DNA from: Sphingomonas quercus
GTDB lineage: Bacteria > Pseudomonadota > Alphaproteobacteria > Sphingomonadales > Sphingomonadaceae
Reading direction: 5' to 3'
NCBI RefSeq assembly: GCF_018863195.1
Contig: NZ_JAHKRT010000001.1
Coordinates: 186,001 to 250,000 of the forward strand
Length of the DNA: 64,000 bases
A program made the translations under genes and the position numbers. Below, one piece after another: positions 17,159-24,193 of the stretch. Positions within the stretch are counted from its first letter, which is position 1. The number at the start of each line of letters is the position of its first letter. The notes under the pieces are model-generated. The model worked only from the letters and a program-made list of their open reading frames with translations, was not told the origin of the DNA and made no database searches.

Positions 17159-17905
17159 GTGCGCAACCTTGATCTCAGCTCGTGGCATGGCCTGTTCACC
17201 ACCCTGCTCGGCCTCGCGCTGGTCACGCTGATCGGCGTCGGCATCCGGCTGGTGACGATGGTCGCCATCCAGCAGCGGCGGGAGCGGATGAATCGCCAGA
17301 TCAACGAGCGGCTGCGCACCCTGATCGCCGCCTATCGCACGCTGGGCGGCTCGTTCACCGGCAATCTCGCCGTCGATCCCACCCATTTGCGCGACGTCGA
17401 CCGCCAGGCCGAGGTGGCGGCGCTCGATCTCAGCGCGGCCCGCGTCGCCAGCTCGGATCGCGCGCGGCGCATCCGCGACGCGGTGGAGGCGGCGCTGTCC
17501 GACATCATCCTGCTCGGCACCGAAGAGCATGTCCGGCTGGCCGAGCGCGCGGCGCGCGAACTCGTCGCGGGCCGGCCCGTCCACACCCAGGATCTGGTCG
17601 TATCGCTGCGCGCGTTCATCCGCGAGGCGCTCGACCTCGATGCCATCCCCACCGATCTCGCCATCCCGATGCAAGGCCCCGCCCGCCCCGCCAGCGGCGG
17701 AGCCGGCAAGGACAAGGGAGAACGCAACGGACAGGGCGGAGGGGGCGGCGGCGGCGGCGGCATGGGGATGGGCATGGGGATGGGAATGGGCGGCATGGGC
17801 GCCGGCATCGGCATCGGCATGGGCGTCCATGACGAGGAAGATGAGGACGACACCGCGGATTTGGCCGCCGTCCCCCCTCCCGGCGGCGGCTCAGGCGGGG
17901 GCTGA
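17159..17905 (+). CDS. Membrane-anchored protein with Gly/Met-rich C-terminal tract
   Basis: A 248-residue protein starting at GTG (GGGGGAGA site). One N-terminal membrane helix (about 10-35) is followed by a charged helical region (38-170). The C-terminus is low complexity: nine glycines, then alternating GMGMGMG (about 200-225), an acidic patch (DEEDEDD) and a Gly-rich end. The 37-170 part has a regular Ala/Arg/Asp pattern suggesting coiled coils. No enzyme motif is visible. Methionine-rich tracts can bind Cu(I), but nothing else here supports a copper role. The last 15 bases overlap the Rrf2 gene tail to tail. Confidence 0.8.
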   Translation: MRNLDLSSWHGLFTTLLGLALVTLIGVGIRLVTMVAIQQRRERMNRQINERLRTLIAAYRTLGGSFTGNLAVDPTHLRDVDRQAEVAALDLSAARVASSDRARRIRDAVEAALSDIILLGTEEHVRLAERAARELVAGRPVHTQDLVVSLRAFIREALDLDAIPTDLAIPMQGPARPASGGAGKDKGERNGQGGGGGGGGGMGMGMGMGMGGMGAGIGIGMGVHDEEDEDDTADLAAVPPPGGGSGGG

Positions 17906-18319
17906 TGCCATCAGCAGCCGGGCGATATCGTCGCGGCGGGTGAGCAGATCGGCCAGGGTGTAACGGTCGAACACGGCAAGGAAGGCGGCGAGCGCTTCCT
18001 TGAGCACGCTGGTCAGCCCACAGGCCGGCGCGATGACGCAATTGCCGCAGTCGACCAGGCAGAAGCCGTCTTCCGTGTGGCGGACGAGCGCGCCGATATT
18101 GATCTCCTCCGGCGGCCGCCCCAGCCGGATGCCGCCGAACCGCCCGCGCACGCTCTCCACATAACCGGCGCGGACCAGCTGGTTCACCACTTTCATCAGG
18201 TGATTTTGCGAGATGGCGTGGGTGCGCGCGATCTCCGCGATCGAGCACAGGCGCTCCGGCCGCCCACCCAGATGGATCAGCACGCGCATCGAATAATCCG
18301 TGAACAACGTCAGTTTCAT
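17891..18319 (-). CDS. nsrR: Rrf2-family NO-sensing repressor (NsrR type)
   Basis: A 142-residue Rrf2 regulator: winged helix (about 1-75; MKLTLFTDYSMRVLIHLG, ISQNHLMKVVNQL, GRFGGIRLG) and an iron-sulfur loop with C87, C91, C94 and C100 (FCLVDCGNCVIAPACGL). The x5 spacing before the last cysteine and the YSMRVL opening match NsrR, which represses NO-detoxification genes until NO attacks the cluster. The divergent genes encode a truncated haemoglobin and flavohaemoglobin, as expected. ATG 18319 starts the family N-terminus; the open frame upstream crosses the operators. Confidence 0.9.
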   Translation of the reverse strand: MKLTLFTDYSMRVLIHLGGRPERLCSIAEIARTHAISQNHLMKVVNQLVRAGYVESVRGRFGGIRLGRPPEEINIGALVRHTEDGFCLVDCGNCVIAPACGLTSVLKEALAAFLAVFDRYTLADLLTRRDDIARLLMASAPA

Positions 18320-18334
18320 GGCGCGCTCGATAAT

Positions 18335-18351
18335 ATGCATTCCTGTTGCAT
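18335..18351. promoter_or_regulatory. NsrR-type operator, promoter-proximal to nsrR
   Basis: ATGCATTCCTGTTGCAT, an 8-1-8 dyad, resembles the NsrR half-site ATGCATxx. It lies 16 bases upstream of the nsrR start. A second copy of the same pattern occurs 37 bases away. Autoregulation is inferred. Confidence 0.6.
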
Positions 18352-18371
18352 GTTTCAAACGCTCTATATAG

Positions 18372-18388
18372 ATGCATTCTTGATACAT
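18372..18388. promoter_or_regulatory. NsrR-type operator, promoter-proximal to the haemoglobin genes
   Basis: ATGCATTCTTGATACAT, an 8-1-8 dyad matching the one at 18335 in 12 of 17 positions and ending 16 bases before the truncated haemoglobin start. A TATATA stretch just upstream (18365-18370) could be part of a promoter. Confidence 0.6.
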
Positions 18389-18404
18389 GATTGGGGCATG
18401 AGTC

Positions 18405-18791
18405 GTGAGCAGTGGCGTGACAGTGGATGAAGCGGCTCTCGGGCAGCTCGTGAACGCCTTCTATGCCCGCGTCCGCGCCGACGCCGAGCTCGGGCCGGTG
18501 TTCGACGATGCCGTCGGGGATTGGCCCCAGCACCTCCAGACGCTGACCGACTTCTGGTCCTCGGTGATGCTGGGCACCGGCCGGTACAACGGCCGGCCGG
18601 TGCCCGCGCATCTGCGCCATCTCGACCGCCTCGATCCTGCCCTGTTCACCCGCTGGCTGCGCCTGTGGGCCGAAACCACCGAGGCATTGTTCGCGCCGGA
18701 CGTCGCCGCCGCGCTTCAGGACAAGGCGGCGCGCATCGGCGAGAGCCTGCAGCTCGCCCTGTTCTTCCGTATGGGCGCCCCGCCCGGCTGA
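18405..18791 (+). CDS. Group III truncated haemoglobin
   Basis: A 128-residue truncated globin. The group III pattern is visible: LVNAFYARVRADAELGPVF (helices A-B), VGDWPQHLQTLTDFWSSVMLG (B-E), then PVPAHLRHLDRL with the proximal histidine region, and FTRWLRLWAETTEALF. These globins bind O2 or NO and usually accompany NO or nitrite stress genes. The GTG at 18405 is used because the nearby ATG (18398) is out of frame and closes after ten codons; GGGG lies upstream at good spacing. It is followed by the flavohaemoglobin gene 43 bases on, and both should be under NsrR. Confidence 0.9.
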   Translation: MSSGVTVDEAALGQLVNAFYARVRADAELGPVFDDAVGDWPQHLQTLTDFWSSVMLGTGRYNGRPVPAHLRHLDRLDPALFTRWLRLWAETTEALFAPDVAAALQDKAARIGESLQLALFFRMGAPPG

Positions 18792-18834
18792 GCTTGCACC
18801 CCCTACTCTTCATCCCACTGCCAAGGAGACGCTG

Positions 18835-20046
18835 ATGCCGCAGACACTCAGCGAGCGCACCATCGCGCTCGTCAAAGCCACCGTTCCGGCGCTCGAGGCC
18901 CATGGCCTCGATATCGTGCGCGAAATGTATGCGAGGATGTTCCGCAACCCGGACATTCGCGACCTGTTCAACCAGTCGCATCACGGCGACAGCGGCTCCC
19001 AGCCGCGCGCGCTGACCGGGGCGATCCTCGCCTATGCGGCGAACATCGATAATCTCGGCGCGCTGGCGCCCGCAGTCGAGCGGATCGCGCAGAAGCATGT
19101 CGGCCTGCAGATCCTGCCCGAACATTATCCTCATGTCGCTGACGCGCTGCTCGGCGCGATCAAGGCGGTGCTCGGTGACGCTGCGACCGAGGAAATCCTC
19201 GCCGCCTGGGGCGAAGCCTATTGGTTCCTCGCCAATATCCTCATCGCTCGCGAGGGCCGCATCTATGGCGCGCTCGCCGAGGCGGAGGGTGGCTGGAGCG
19301 GCTGGCGCGATTTCCGCGTTGCGGAGGTGGTGACGGAAAGCAGCGTGATCCGTTCCTTCATCCTGCGTCCCGTCGATGAGGGCGCGGTGATCCGCCACAA
19401 GCCCGGCCAGTACCTCACCTTCTGGCTCGCCATTCCCGGACAGCCGCCGGTGAAACGCAACTATTCGATCTCCAACGCACCGAACGGCGAATATTATCGC
19501 ATCTCCGTAAAGCGCGAGCCGCAGGGCCTCGCTTCGGGCTGGCTGCATGCCGCGGCGGTGCCGGGCACGGTGCTGAAGGTGTCGCCGCCGGCCGGCGAAT
19601 TCTTCCTCGCCGATCACCCGGAGCGGCCGGTGGTGCTCCTGTCGGGCGGGGTCGGCCTCACCCCGATGGTGGCGATGCTGGAAACGGTGGCGGCACGTGG
19701 GCTGGCGACGCCCGTCTATTATATCCACGGCACCCATGATCGCGACACGCACGCGATGCGCGATCATGTCCGCGCGCTGGCCGCGAAGACCGCGGCCATC
19801 CGGATCGTCGATTTTCACCAGACGCCGCTTCCCGATGAAGTCGCCGGCCGGGATTACGACCATGCCGGTCTGATCACCGAGGAGTGGCTGCTCGCCAACA
19901 CCCCGGTCGGCGAGGCGGACTATTATCTGTGCGGGCCGCGCCCGTTCCTGCGCGCGGCGGTGTCGGCGCTGTCGCTTTCGGGCGTGCCGTCAGACCGCAT
20001 CCACTATGAGTTCTTCGGACCGGCCGACGAGCTGCTTGCCGCCTGA
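18835..20046 (+). CDS. hmp: Flavohaemoglobin (nitric oxide dioxygenase)
   Basis: A 403-residue flavohaemoglobin converting NO and O2 to nitrate using NAD(P)H. The globin domain (1-140) has the B10 tyrosine Y32 and proximal H88 (QKHVGL). The FAD domain (about 150-260) shows the RNYSIS motif, and the NAD domain shows GGVGLTPM and YLCGPRPF. The C-terminal YEFFGP is family-typical. AAGGAG precedes the ATG. It is the second gene of the NsrR-linked operon; an intrinsic terminator follows. Confidence 0.97.
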   Translation: MPQTLSERTIALVKATVPALEAHGLDIVREMYARMFRNPDIRDLFNQSHHGDSGSQPRALTGAILAYAANIDNLGALAPAVERIAQKHVGLQILPEHYPHVADALLGAIKAVLGDAATEEILAAWGEAYWFLANILIAREGRIYGALAEAEGGWSGWRDFRVAEVVTESSVIRSFILRPVDEGAVIRHKPGQYLTFWLAIPGQPPVKRNYSISNAPNGEYYRISVKREPQGLASGWLHAAAVPGTVLKVSPPAGEFFLADHPERPVVLLSGGVGLTPMVAMLETVAARGLATPVYYIHGTHDRDTHAMRDHVRALAAKTAAIRIVDFHQTPLPDEVAGRDYDHAGLITEEWLLANTPVGEADYYLCGPRPFLRAAVSALSLSGVPSDRIHYEFFGPADELLAA

Positions 20047-20055
20047 CCGAAAAAG

Positions 20056-20098
20056 GCGGGGCGTGTCGCGTCGAGGATCATGGCGCGACACGCCCCGC
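20056..20098 (-). terminator. Intrinsic terminator of lysE-type gene (also faces hmp)
   Basis: A perfect 15-bp inverted repeat (20056-20070 and 20084-20098, arms GCGGGGCGTGTCGCG) with a 13-base loop. On the minus strand it is followed by CCTTTTT, the classic U-tract. It overlaps the last codons of the lysE-type gene. From the plus side, it lies 9 bases after the hmp stop and could act there as well. Confidence 0.85.
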
Positions 20099-20728
20099 AT
20101 CCAGCTGCCCGCTCGCCCAGAGAGACTGCGCATCGCGCAGCATGCTGGGGGCTATCGACAGGACGAGCAGGGCTGCCATCGAGACGTTGAAGATACGCAG
20201 CGCCCGCTCGTCCCTGAGAAAGCGCTTCAGAACCGACCCCGCGCCCGCCCACAGCGCGATGCAGGGAAAGCCGACAAAGACCAGCACGGCGGCGATCACC
20301 GGCACGTCGGTGGTCATATGGCCCGGCCTGGCGAAGCTCGCCACCGCGCCGAGCACCAGCGCCCAAGCCTTGGGGTTGACCCATTGGAAGGCCGCGGCGT
20401 CGAGCAGGCTGAACGGTCGCCCCCGCGCCCCCGCCTCGTGGAGGCCGCTGGCGGTGGCGATGCGCCACGCCAGCCATAACAGGTAGATGGTCGAAAGGAC
20501 GTGCAACACGGTGTAGAGCGACGGCACGCGGTCGATCAGCCCGGCTACGCCCCAGCCGAGCACCAGCACCATCAGCGCGCAGCCGCCGGAAATGCCGATC
20601 ATGTGCGGCAATGTCCGCTTGAGCCCGAAGGTGGCGCCGGACGCCAGCAGCATCATGTTGTTGGGCCCCGGCGTGACGCTGGCCACCATGCAGAAGAAGG
20701 CGAGCGCAATCAGGATTGCAAGGCTCAT
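20078..20728 (-). CDS. LysE/RhtB-family amino acid exporter
   Basis: An inner-membrane exporter of 216 residues with six hydrophobic segments. The N-terminal signature is ALAFFCMVASVTPGPNNMML (the TPGPNN motif), followed by GLKRTLPHMIGI and later FQWVNPKAWALVL, all diagnostic of LysE/RhtB translocators. The family exports amino acids or their analogues. The ATG at 20728 is used; two GTGs just upstream are alternatives. It is divergent from a MocR-type regulator, a common pairing in which the regulator senses an amino-acid-like PLP ligand and controls the exporter. Confidence 0.9.
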   Translation of the reverse strand: MSLAILIALAFFCMVASVTPGPNNMMLLASGATFGLKRTLPHMIGISGGCALMVLVLGWGVAGLIDRVPSLYTVLHVLSTIYLLWLAWRIATASGLHEAGARGRPFSLLDAAAFQWVNPKAWALVLGAVASFARPGHMTTDVPVIAAVLVFVGFPCIALWAGAGSVLKRFLRDERALRIFNVSMAALLVLSIAPSMLRDAQSLWASGQLDAGRVAP

Positions 20729-20746
20729 CGACACCACCCCGGAACT

Positions 20747-20809
20747 ATGACAATGGCGATTTGTCGCGACTGACTTTATCAGTCAAAGCAATTATTGTCA
20801 TAGTGACAA
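20747..20809. promoter_or_regulatory. Palindrome cluster in the lysE/mocR divergent promoter
   Basis: Three dyads are seen. ATGACAAT (20747-20754) pairs with ATTGTCAT (20794-20801). Nested in the middle is GACTGA-5-TCAGTC (20768-20784). TTGTCA-TAG-TGACAA (20795-20809) is itself a perfect palindrome. The first two share nearly the same centre (about 20774-20776). Repeated half-sites of this type are usual for MocR-type regulators, whose gene is next. Confidence 0.6.
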
Positions 20810-20825
20810 AGAAACCGGGTGACGC

Positions 20826-22193
20826 ATGTGGATACCTGATCTGGACGGCGCGTCGGCCACGCTCTCCGGGCGGCTGGTCGAGGCGCTGGCGCGCGACATC
20901 GCCGCCGGACGTCTCGATGCCGGGCACAGATTGCCCACCCATCGCGATCTCGCCCAGCGCCTGGGCATCGGCATCGGCACGGTAACCAGCGCCTATGCGG
21001 AGGCAGCGCGGCGCGGCCTGATCGAGGCGAGGGTGGGCAGCGGCAGCTATGTCGCCGGCCCGGCGGCAACGACCCGCGAGGATGCGACGATCATGCTGTC
21101 GCATAATATCCCGCCGCTGGAGCCGTCGCAGCGGCGGCTGGCCGCGACCCTCGCCCGGCTCCGCCGGCGGCCCGACCTGCTCGACGCGCTCGGCTATGCC
21201 CCGCCGCCGGGACTGCCGTCGCATCGTCGCGCCGCGGCGGAATGGCTGGCGCGCCACGGCGGCCCGGACGGCGTCGATGCGGAGCGACTGATCGTGACCG
21301 CCGGCGCGCAGCAGGCGATGGCGCTTGCCTTCCAGGCACTCTGCGCACCGGGCGACACGGTGCTTGTCGAGGCGGCGACCTTCTTCGGCGCGCGCACCCT
21401 GGCCCAGCATGCCGGCTACCGGCTGGTCGGCGTGGCGATGGACGATGAAGGGATGCTGCCCGACGCGCTGGATCGCGCCGCGGCAGGAGGGGCGCGCGTC
21501 CTCTACATTGTGCCGACCCTGCAAAACCCGACCGGACGGATCATGTCGGCCGCGCGCCGCCAGGATATTGCCGCCATCGCCCGACGCCGCGACATGTTCA
21601 TCATCGAGGATGATGTCTACGGTTCCTTCGCGGGGGAAGCCGCCCCGCCCCCGCTCACCGGCTTCGCGCCGGAGCGAAGCTTCTATCTGAGCGGCCTGTC
21701 GAAGACGGTGGCGCCGGGGCTGCGCACCGGCTTCCTCGTCGCGCCGGACGGGCCGTGGTTCGAGCGGCTGGTGGCGGCGATCCGCGCCCAGAGCTATGCG
21801 CCGCCGACGCTGGGCGGACTGGTCGCGGCCCAATGGATCGAAGACGGCACCGCCGACGCCATCGCCGCCGAGATCGCCGCCGAGGTCGAGGCCCGCACCG
21901 CACTCGCCGTTGATCGGCTGGGCGATCGGCTGGGCCCGATCTACAGTGCGCGCTGTCCCCACCTGTGGCTGCCCATGCCCGAGCTGGACGCCGAGCGGCT
22001 GGTCGCCCGCGCGCTCCGTGCCGGTGTCCAGCTCACCCCCGCCAGCGCCCCGATCGTCGACCCGGCGCTGATCACCGGCGTCCGCCTCTGCGTCGGCGCC
22101 TCCCGCTCGCGCGCGGAACTCGAGACGGCGCTTCATCGCCTCCAACTCATCCTCGCCGCCCCGCAAAAAGAGCCGACCATGGATCTGGTCTGA
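20826..22193 (+). CDS. MocR-type regulator (GntR winged helix fused to aminotransferase fold)
   Basis: A 455-residue chimera: GntR winged helix (1-75; GHRLPTHRDLAQRLGIGIGTV, SYVAG) and a fold-type I aminotransferase domain (about 105-445). PLP contacts are visible: the NPTG motif (LQNPTGRIM), the D of IIEDDVYG, and the lysine in YLSGLSKTVAPGLRTGF that forms the aldimine. Such proteins regulate transcription rather than transaminate. Its divergent neighbour encodes a LysE exporter, the likely target. The last codons, reading through to TMDLV, end cleanly at 22193. Confidence 0.93.
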   Translation: MWIPDLDGASATLSGRLVEALARDIAAGRLDAGHRLPTHRDLAQRLGIGIGTVTSAYAEAARRGLIEARVGSGSYVAGPAATTREDATIMLSHNIPPLEPSQRRLAATLARLRRRPDLLDALGYAPPPGLPSHRRAAAEWLARHGGPDGVDAERLIVTAGAQQAMALAFQALCAPGDTVLVEAATFFGARTLAQHAGYRLVGVAMDDEGMLPDALDRAAAGGARVLYIVPTLQNPTGRIMSAARRQDIAAIARRRDMFIIEDDVYGSFAGEAAPPPLTGFAPERSFYLSGLSKTVAPGLRTGFLVAPDGPWFERLVAAIRAQSYAPPTLGGLVAAQWIEDGTADAIAAEIAAEVEARTALAVDRLGDRLGPIYSARCPHLWLPMPELDAERLVARALRAGVQLTPASAPIVDPALITGVRLCVGASRSRAELETALHRLQLILAAPQKEPTMDLV

Positions 22194-22216
22194 GCCGTAA
22201 AGGCTTGGCGGGGTAG

Positions 22217-22240
22217 ATAACGTGCTATATAGCGCGTTAT
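22217..22240. promoter_or_regulatory. 24-bp near-perfect palindrome, putative MarR operator
   Basis: The arms read ATAACGTGCTAT and ATAGCGCGTTAT, a 24-base dyad with only one mismatched pair. It lies 20 bases upstream of the MarR-GNAT start and includes a TATATA core that could overlap the promoter. Autoregulation is inferred. Confidence 0.65.
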
Positions 22241-22260
22241 GTTATTCCGGAGGACGTGAT

Positions 22261-23325
22261 ATGGACGACGTGCTGGCCCGCGAAGGGGCGGTGATGCTGG
22301 GCAGCCGGCTGAAGAGGCTGGCCGAACGCTTGCAGACCGGTGCCGAGCGGATCGCGGCCGATTGCGGCCTGCCGACACAGCCCAGCCAGATGCCTTTGCT
22401 CACCGCGCTCTATCGTCATGGTCCGATGACGGTCGGCGACGCCGTGCAGGCATTGGGGATCAGCCAGCCGGCCGTGACCCGCATTCTCTCTCGCCTGTCC
22501 GAAATGGGATTGATCGAGACCAGTCGCGGCGCTCGCGACCTGCGCAGCAAGACGCTGTCGCTCAGCCCTGCCGGACGGGACGCGATGGAGCAGGCGACGA
22601 CATTGCTGTGGCCGCGCTTGCGCGCTGCCGTCGATGAGGTGTGCGACGTGCCGGCGCTGCTCCGCCTGATCGAGGCAGCCGAACGCGCGCTCGCCGAACA
22701 GCCATTGGACCAGCGCCCCCGCGGCGGGCTCGCGATCAGGCGTTTCAGCGACGCCCTTGCTGAGGATTTCTACCGTATCAATGCCCAGTGGATCGATGAC
22801 ATGTACCGGCTCGAGCAGACTGACATCGACGTCCTCAGAAATCCCCGCGAGCGGATCATCGCGCCGGGGGGCGACATTCTGTTCGTTGAGGATCCGGCGC
22901 TCGGCATCGTCGGCACTTGCGCCCTGCAAAAGACCGGAGAACGCCAGTTCGAACTGACCAAGATGGGGGTGCTCGATAAGGCGCGCGGCAGGAAGGCGGG
23001 CGAATTCCTGCTCGAGGCGATCATCGCGCGCGCTTATGCGCTGGGATGCGATCGGCTTTATCTGCTCAGCAATGCCAAGAGCGCCGCGGCGATCCATCTT
23101 TATGAGAAACTCGGCTTCGTTCACGATGCCGGGATCATGGAGGAGTTCGGCCGGCGCTATGAGCGATGCAATGTGGCGATGCTCCACCGCCCGGCTCCAA
23201 TGGATGTCGCGGGCGGGGGTGCGCCGGATCGGCGCCCGCGCGGCGGCGATGTCGAGCGGGGCGACGGCAGCCTGGCAGCGCGCCAGTCCATCCCGCCCGC
23301 GCACGGCGATCATCGACGAGAATGA
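22261..23325 (+). CDS. MarR-GNAT fusion protein
   Basis: A 354-residue protein with an N-terminal MarR winged helix (about 10-145; MTVGDAVQALGISQPAVTRIL, SRLSEMGLIETSRGARDLRSK) fused to a GNAT acetyltransferase (about 160-315). In the GNAT half, ELTKMGVLDKARGRKAGEFL holds the acetyl-CoA-binding region (R-x-x-x-x-G/A), and LYEKLGFV is the usual C-terminal motif. The tail (320-354) is Arg/Gly/Pro-rich and likely disordered. GGAGG precedes the ATG. The fusion is known in other bacteria; which substrate is acetylated is unknown. A 24-bp palindrome precedes the gene. Confidence 0.9.
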   Translation: MDDVLAREGAVMLGSRLKRLAERLQTGAERIAADCGLPTQPSQMPLLTALYRHGPMTVGDAVQALGISQPAVTRILSRLSEMGLIETSRGARDLRSKTLSLSPAGRDAMEQATTLLWPRLRAAVDEVCDVPALLRLIEAAERALAEQPLDQRPRGGLAIRRFSDALAEDFYRINAQWIDDMYRLEQTDIDVLRNPRERIIAPGGDILFVEDPALGIVGTCALQKTGERQFELTKMGVLDKARGRKAGEFLLEAIIARAYALGCDRLYLLSNAKSAAAIHLYEKLGFVHDAGIMEEFGRRYERCNVAMLHRPAPMDVAGGGAPDRRPRGGDVERGDGSLAARQSIPPAHGDHRRE

Positions 23326-23449
23326 ACGCGCCCTGGCAGGTTGCGCCGGGCTGTTCGCGATGCCCTTTGCCAAGCAACCGCTGGCGTCGGACGGTGGATC
23401 AAATCCGCCGCGATCGCGGTTGGACAGGCAGCGAAGGAGCAGCGAGGCG

Positions 23450-24082
23450 ATGTGCAATCTTCAATCGGACAAGGTTCCGGTCAGCGTCATGCGGCAGGCG
23501 TTCGACAGTCTCGATTTGTCCCTCTCCTTCCCCGAAGGCATCCCCAATCTCGAGCCTCGCTCGGACATCGGCATCACTGATTCGAACGCGATCATCCGCG
23601 CAGCGCCCGGCGGCGGCGCGGAACTGGTGGTGCGGCGGTGGAGCTGGCCGGACGAGCGCGGCAAGCCGGTCTATAATTTCCGCTCGGACGGGCGGGAGTT
23701 CGCCCGCGGCCGCTGCCTGATCGTCGCCGACGCCTTCTATGAATTCACCGCGCCGCCGAAGGGCGCGCCGCGCGGCGCCCGCAAGACCAGGTGGCAGTTC
23801 ACCATGGCCAACGAGCCGTGGTTCTGCATCGCCGGCATCTGGCGCACCCACCCCGAGATCGGCGAGGCCTACACGATGCTCACTACCACGCCCGGCCCTG
23901 ATATCGCGCCCTATCACCACCGGCAGGTCGTGGTGCTCGGCCGCCGCGACTGGGCGCGTTGGCTGGACTACACCATACCCGCCTCGGACGTGCTCGGCCC
24001 GGCGCCCGCCGGTACGCTCGCGGTCGGGCGCTGCGCCGGGGAGGAACCCGCGGCGCAACCACAATTGGCCTTGCAACCCTAG
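23450..24082 (+). CDS. SRAP-family protein (YedK/HMCES type)
   Basis: A 210-residue SOS-response-associated peptidase-like protein. It forms a covalent DNA-protein crosslink at abasic sites in single-stranded DNA. The catalytic C2 (MCN, exposed after Met removal) is present, as are N76 (PVYNFRSD), E98 (FYEF) and the HHR motif (H156/H157, YHHRQVV). Family YxW is replaced by YEF, and HxRM by HHRQ. A GCGAAGGAGC ribosome site lies upstream of ATG 23450. It stands alone; no SOS box is evident to me in the 120 bases before it. Confidence 0.93.
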   Translation: MCNLQSDKVPVSVMRQAFDSLDLSLSFPEGIPNLEPRSDIGITDSNAIIRAAPGGGAELVVRRWSWPDERGKPVYNFRSDGREFARGRCLIVADAFYEFTAPPKGAPRGARKTRWQFTMANEPWFCIAGIWRTHPEIGEAYTMLTTTPGPDIAPYHHRQVVVLGRRDWARWLDYTIPASDVLGPAPAGTLAVGRCAGEEPAAQPQLALQP

Positions 24083-24193
24083 CGCGGATCGCGGTTCCGT
24101 CCTCGCCAACGTCACCGGCCATCGCCGCCGCGTCCATGCCGGGGCAGGCTGGACGCGGGGCCCTGGCCTCCAGACCAGATGCAGGCGCGCGGA

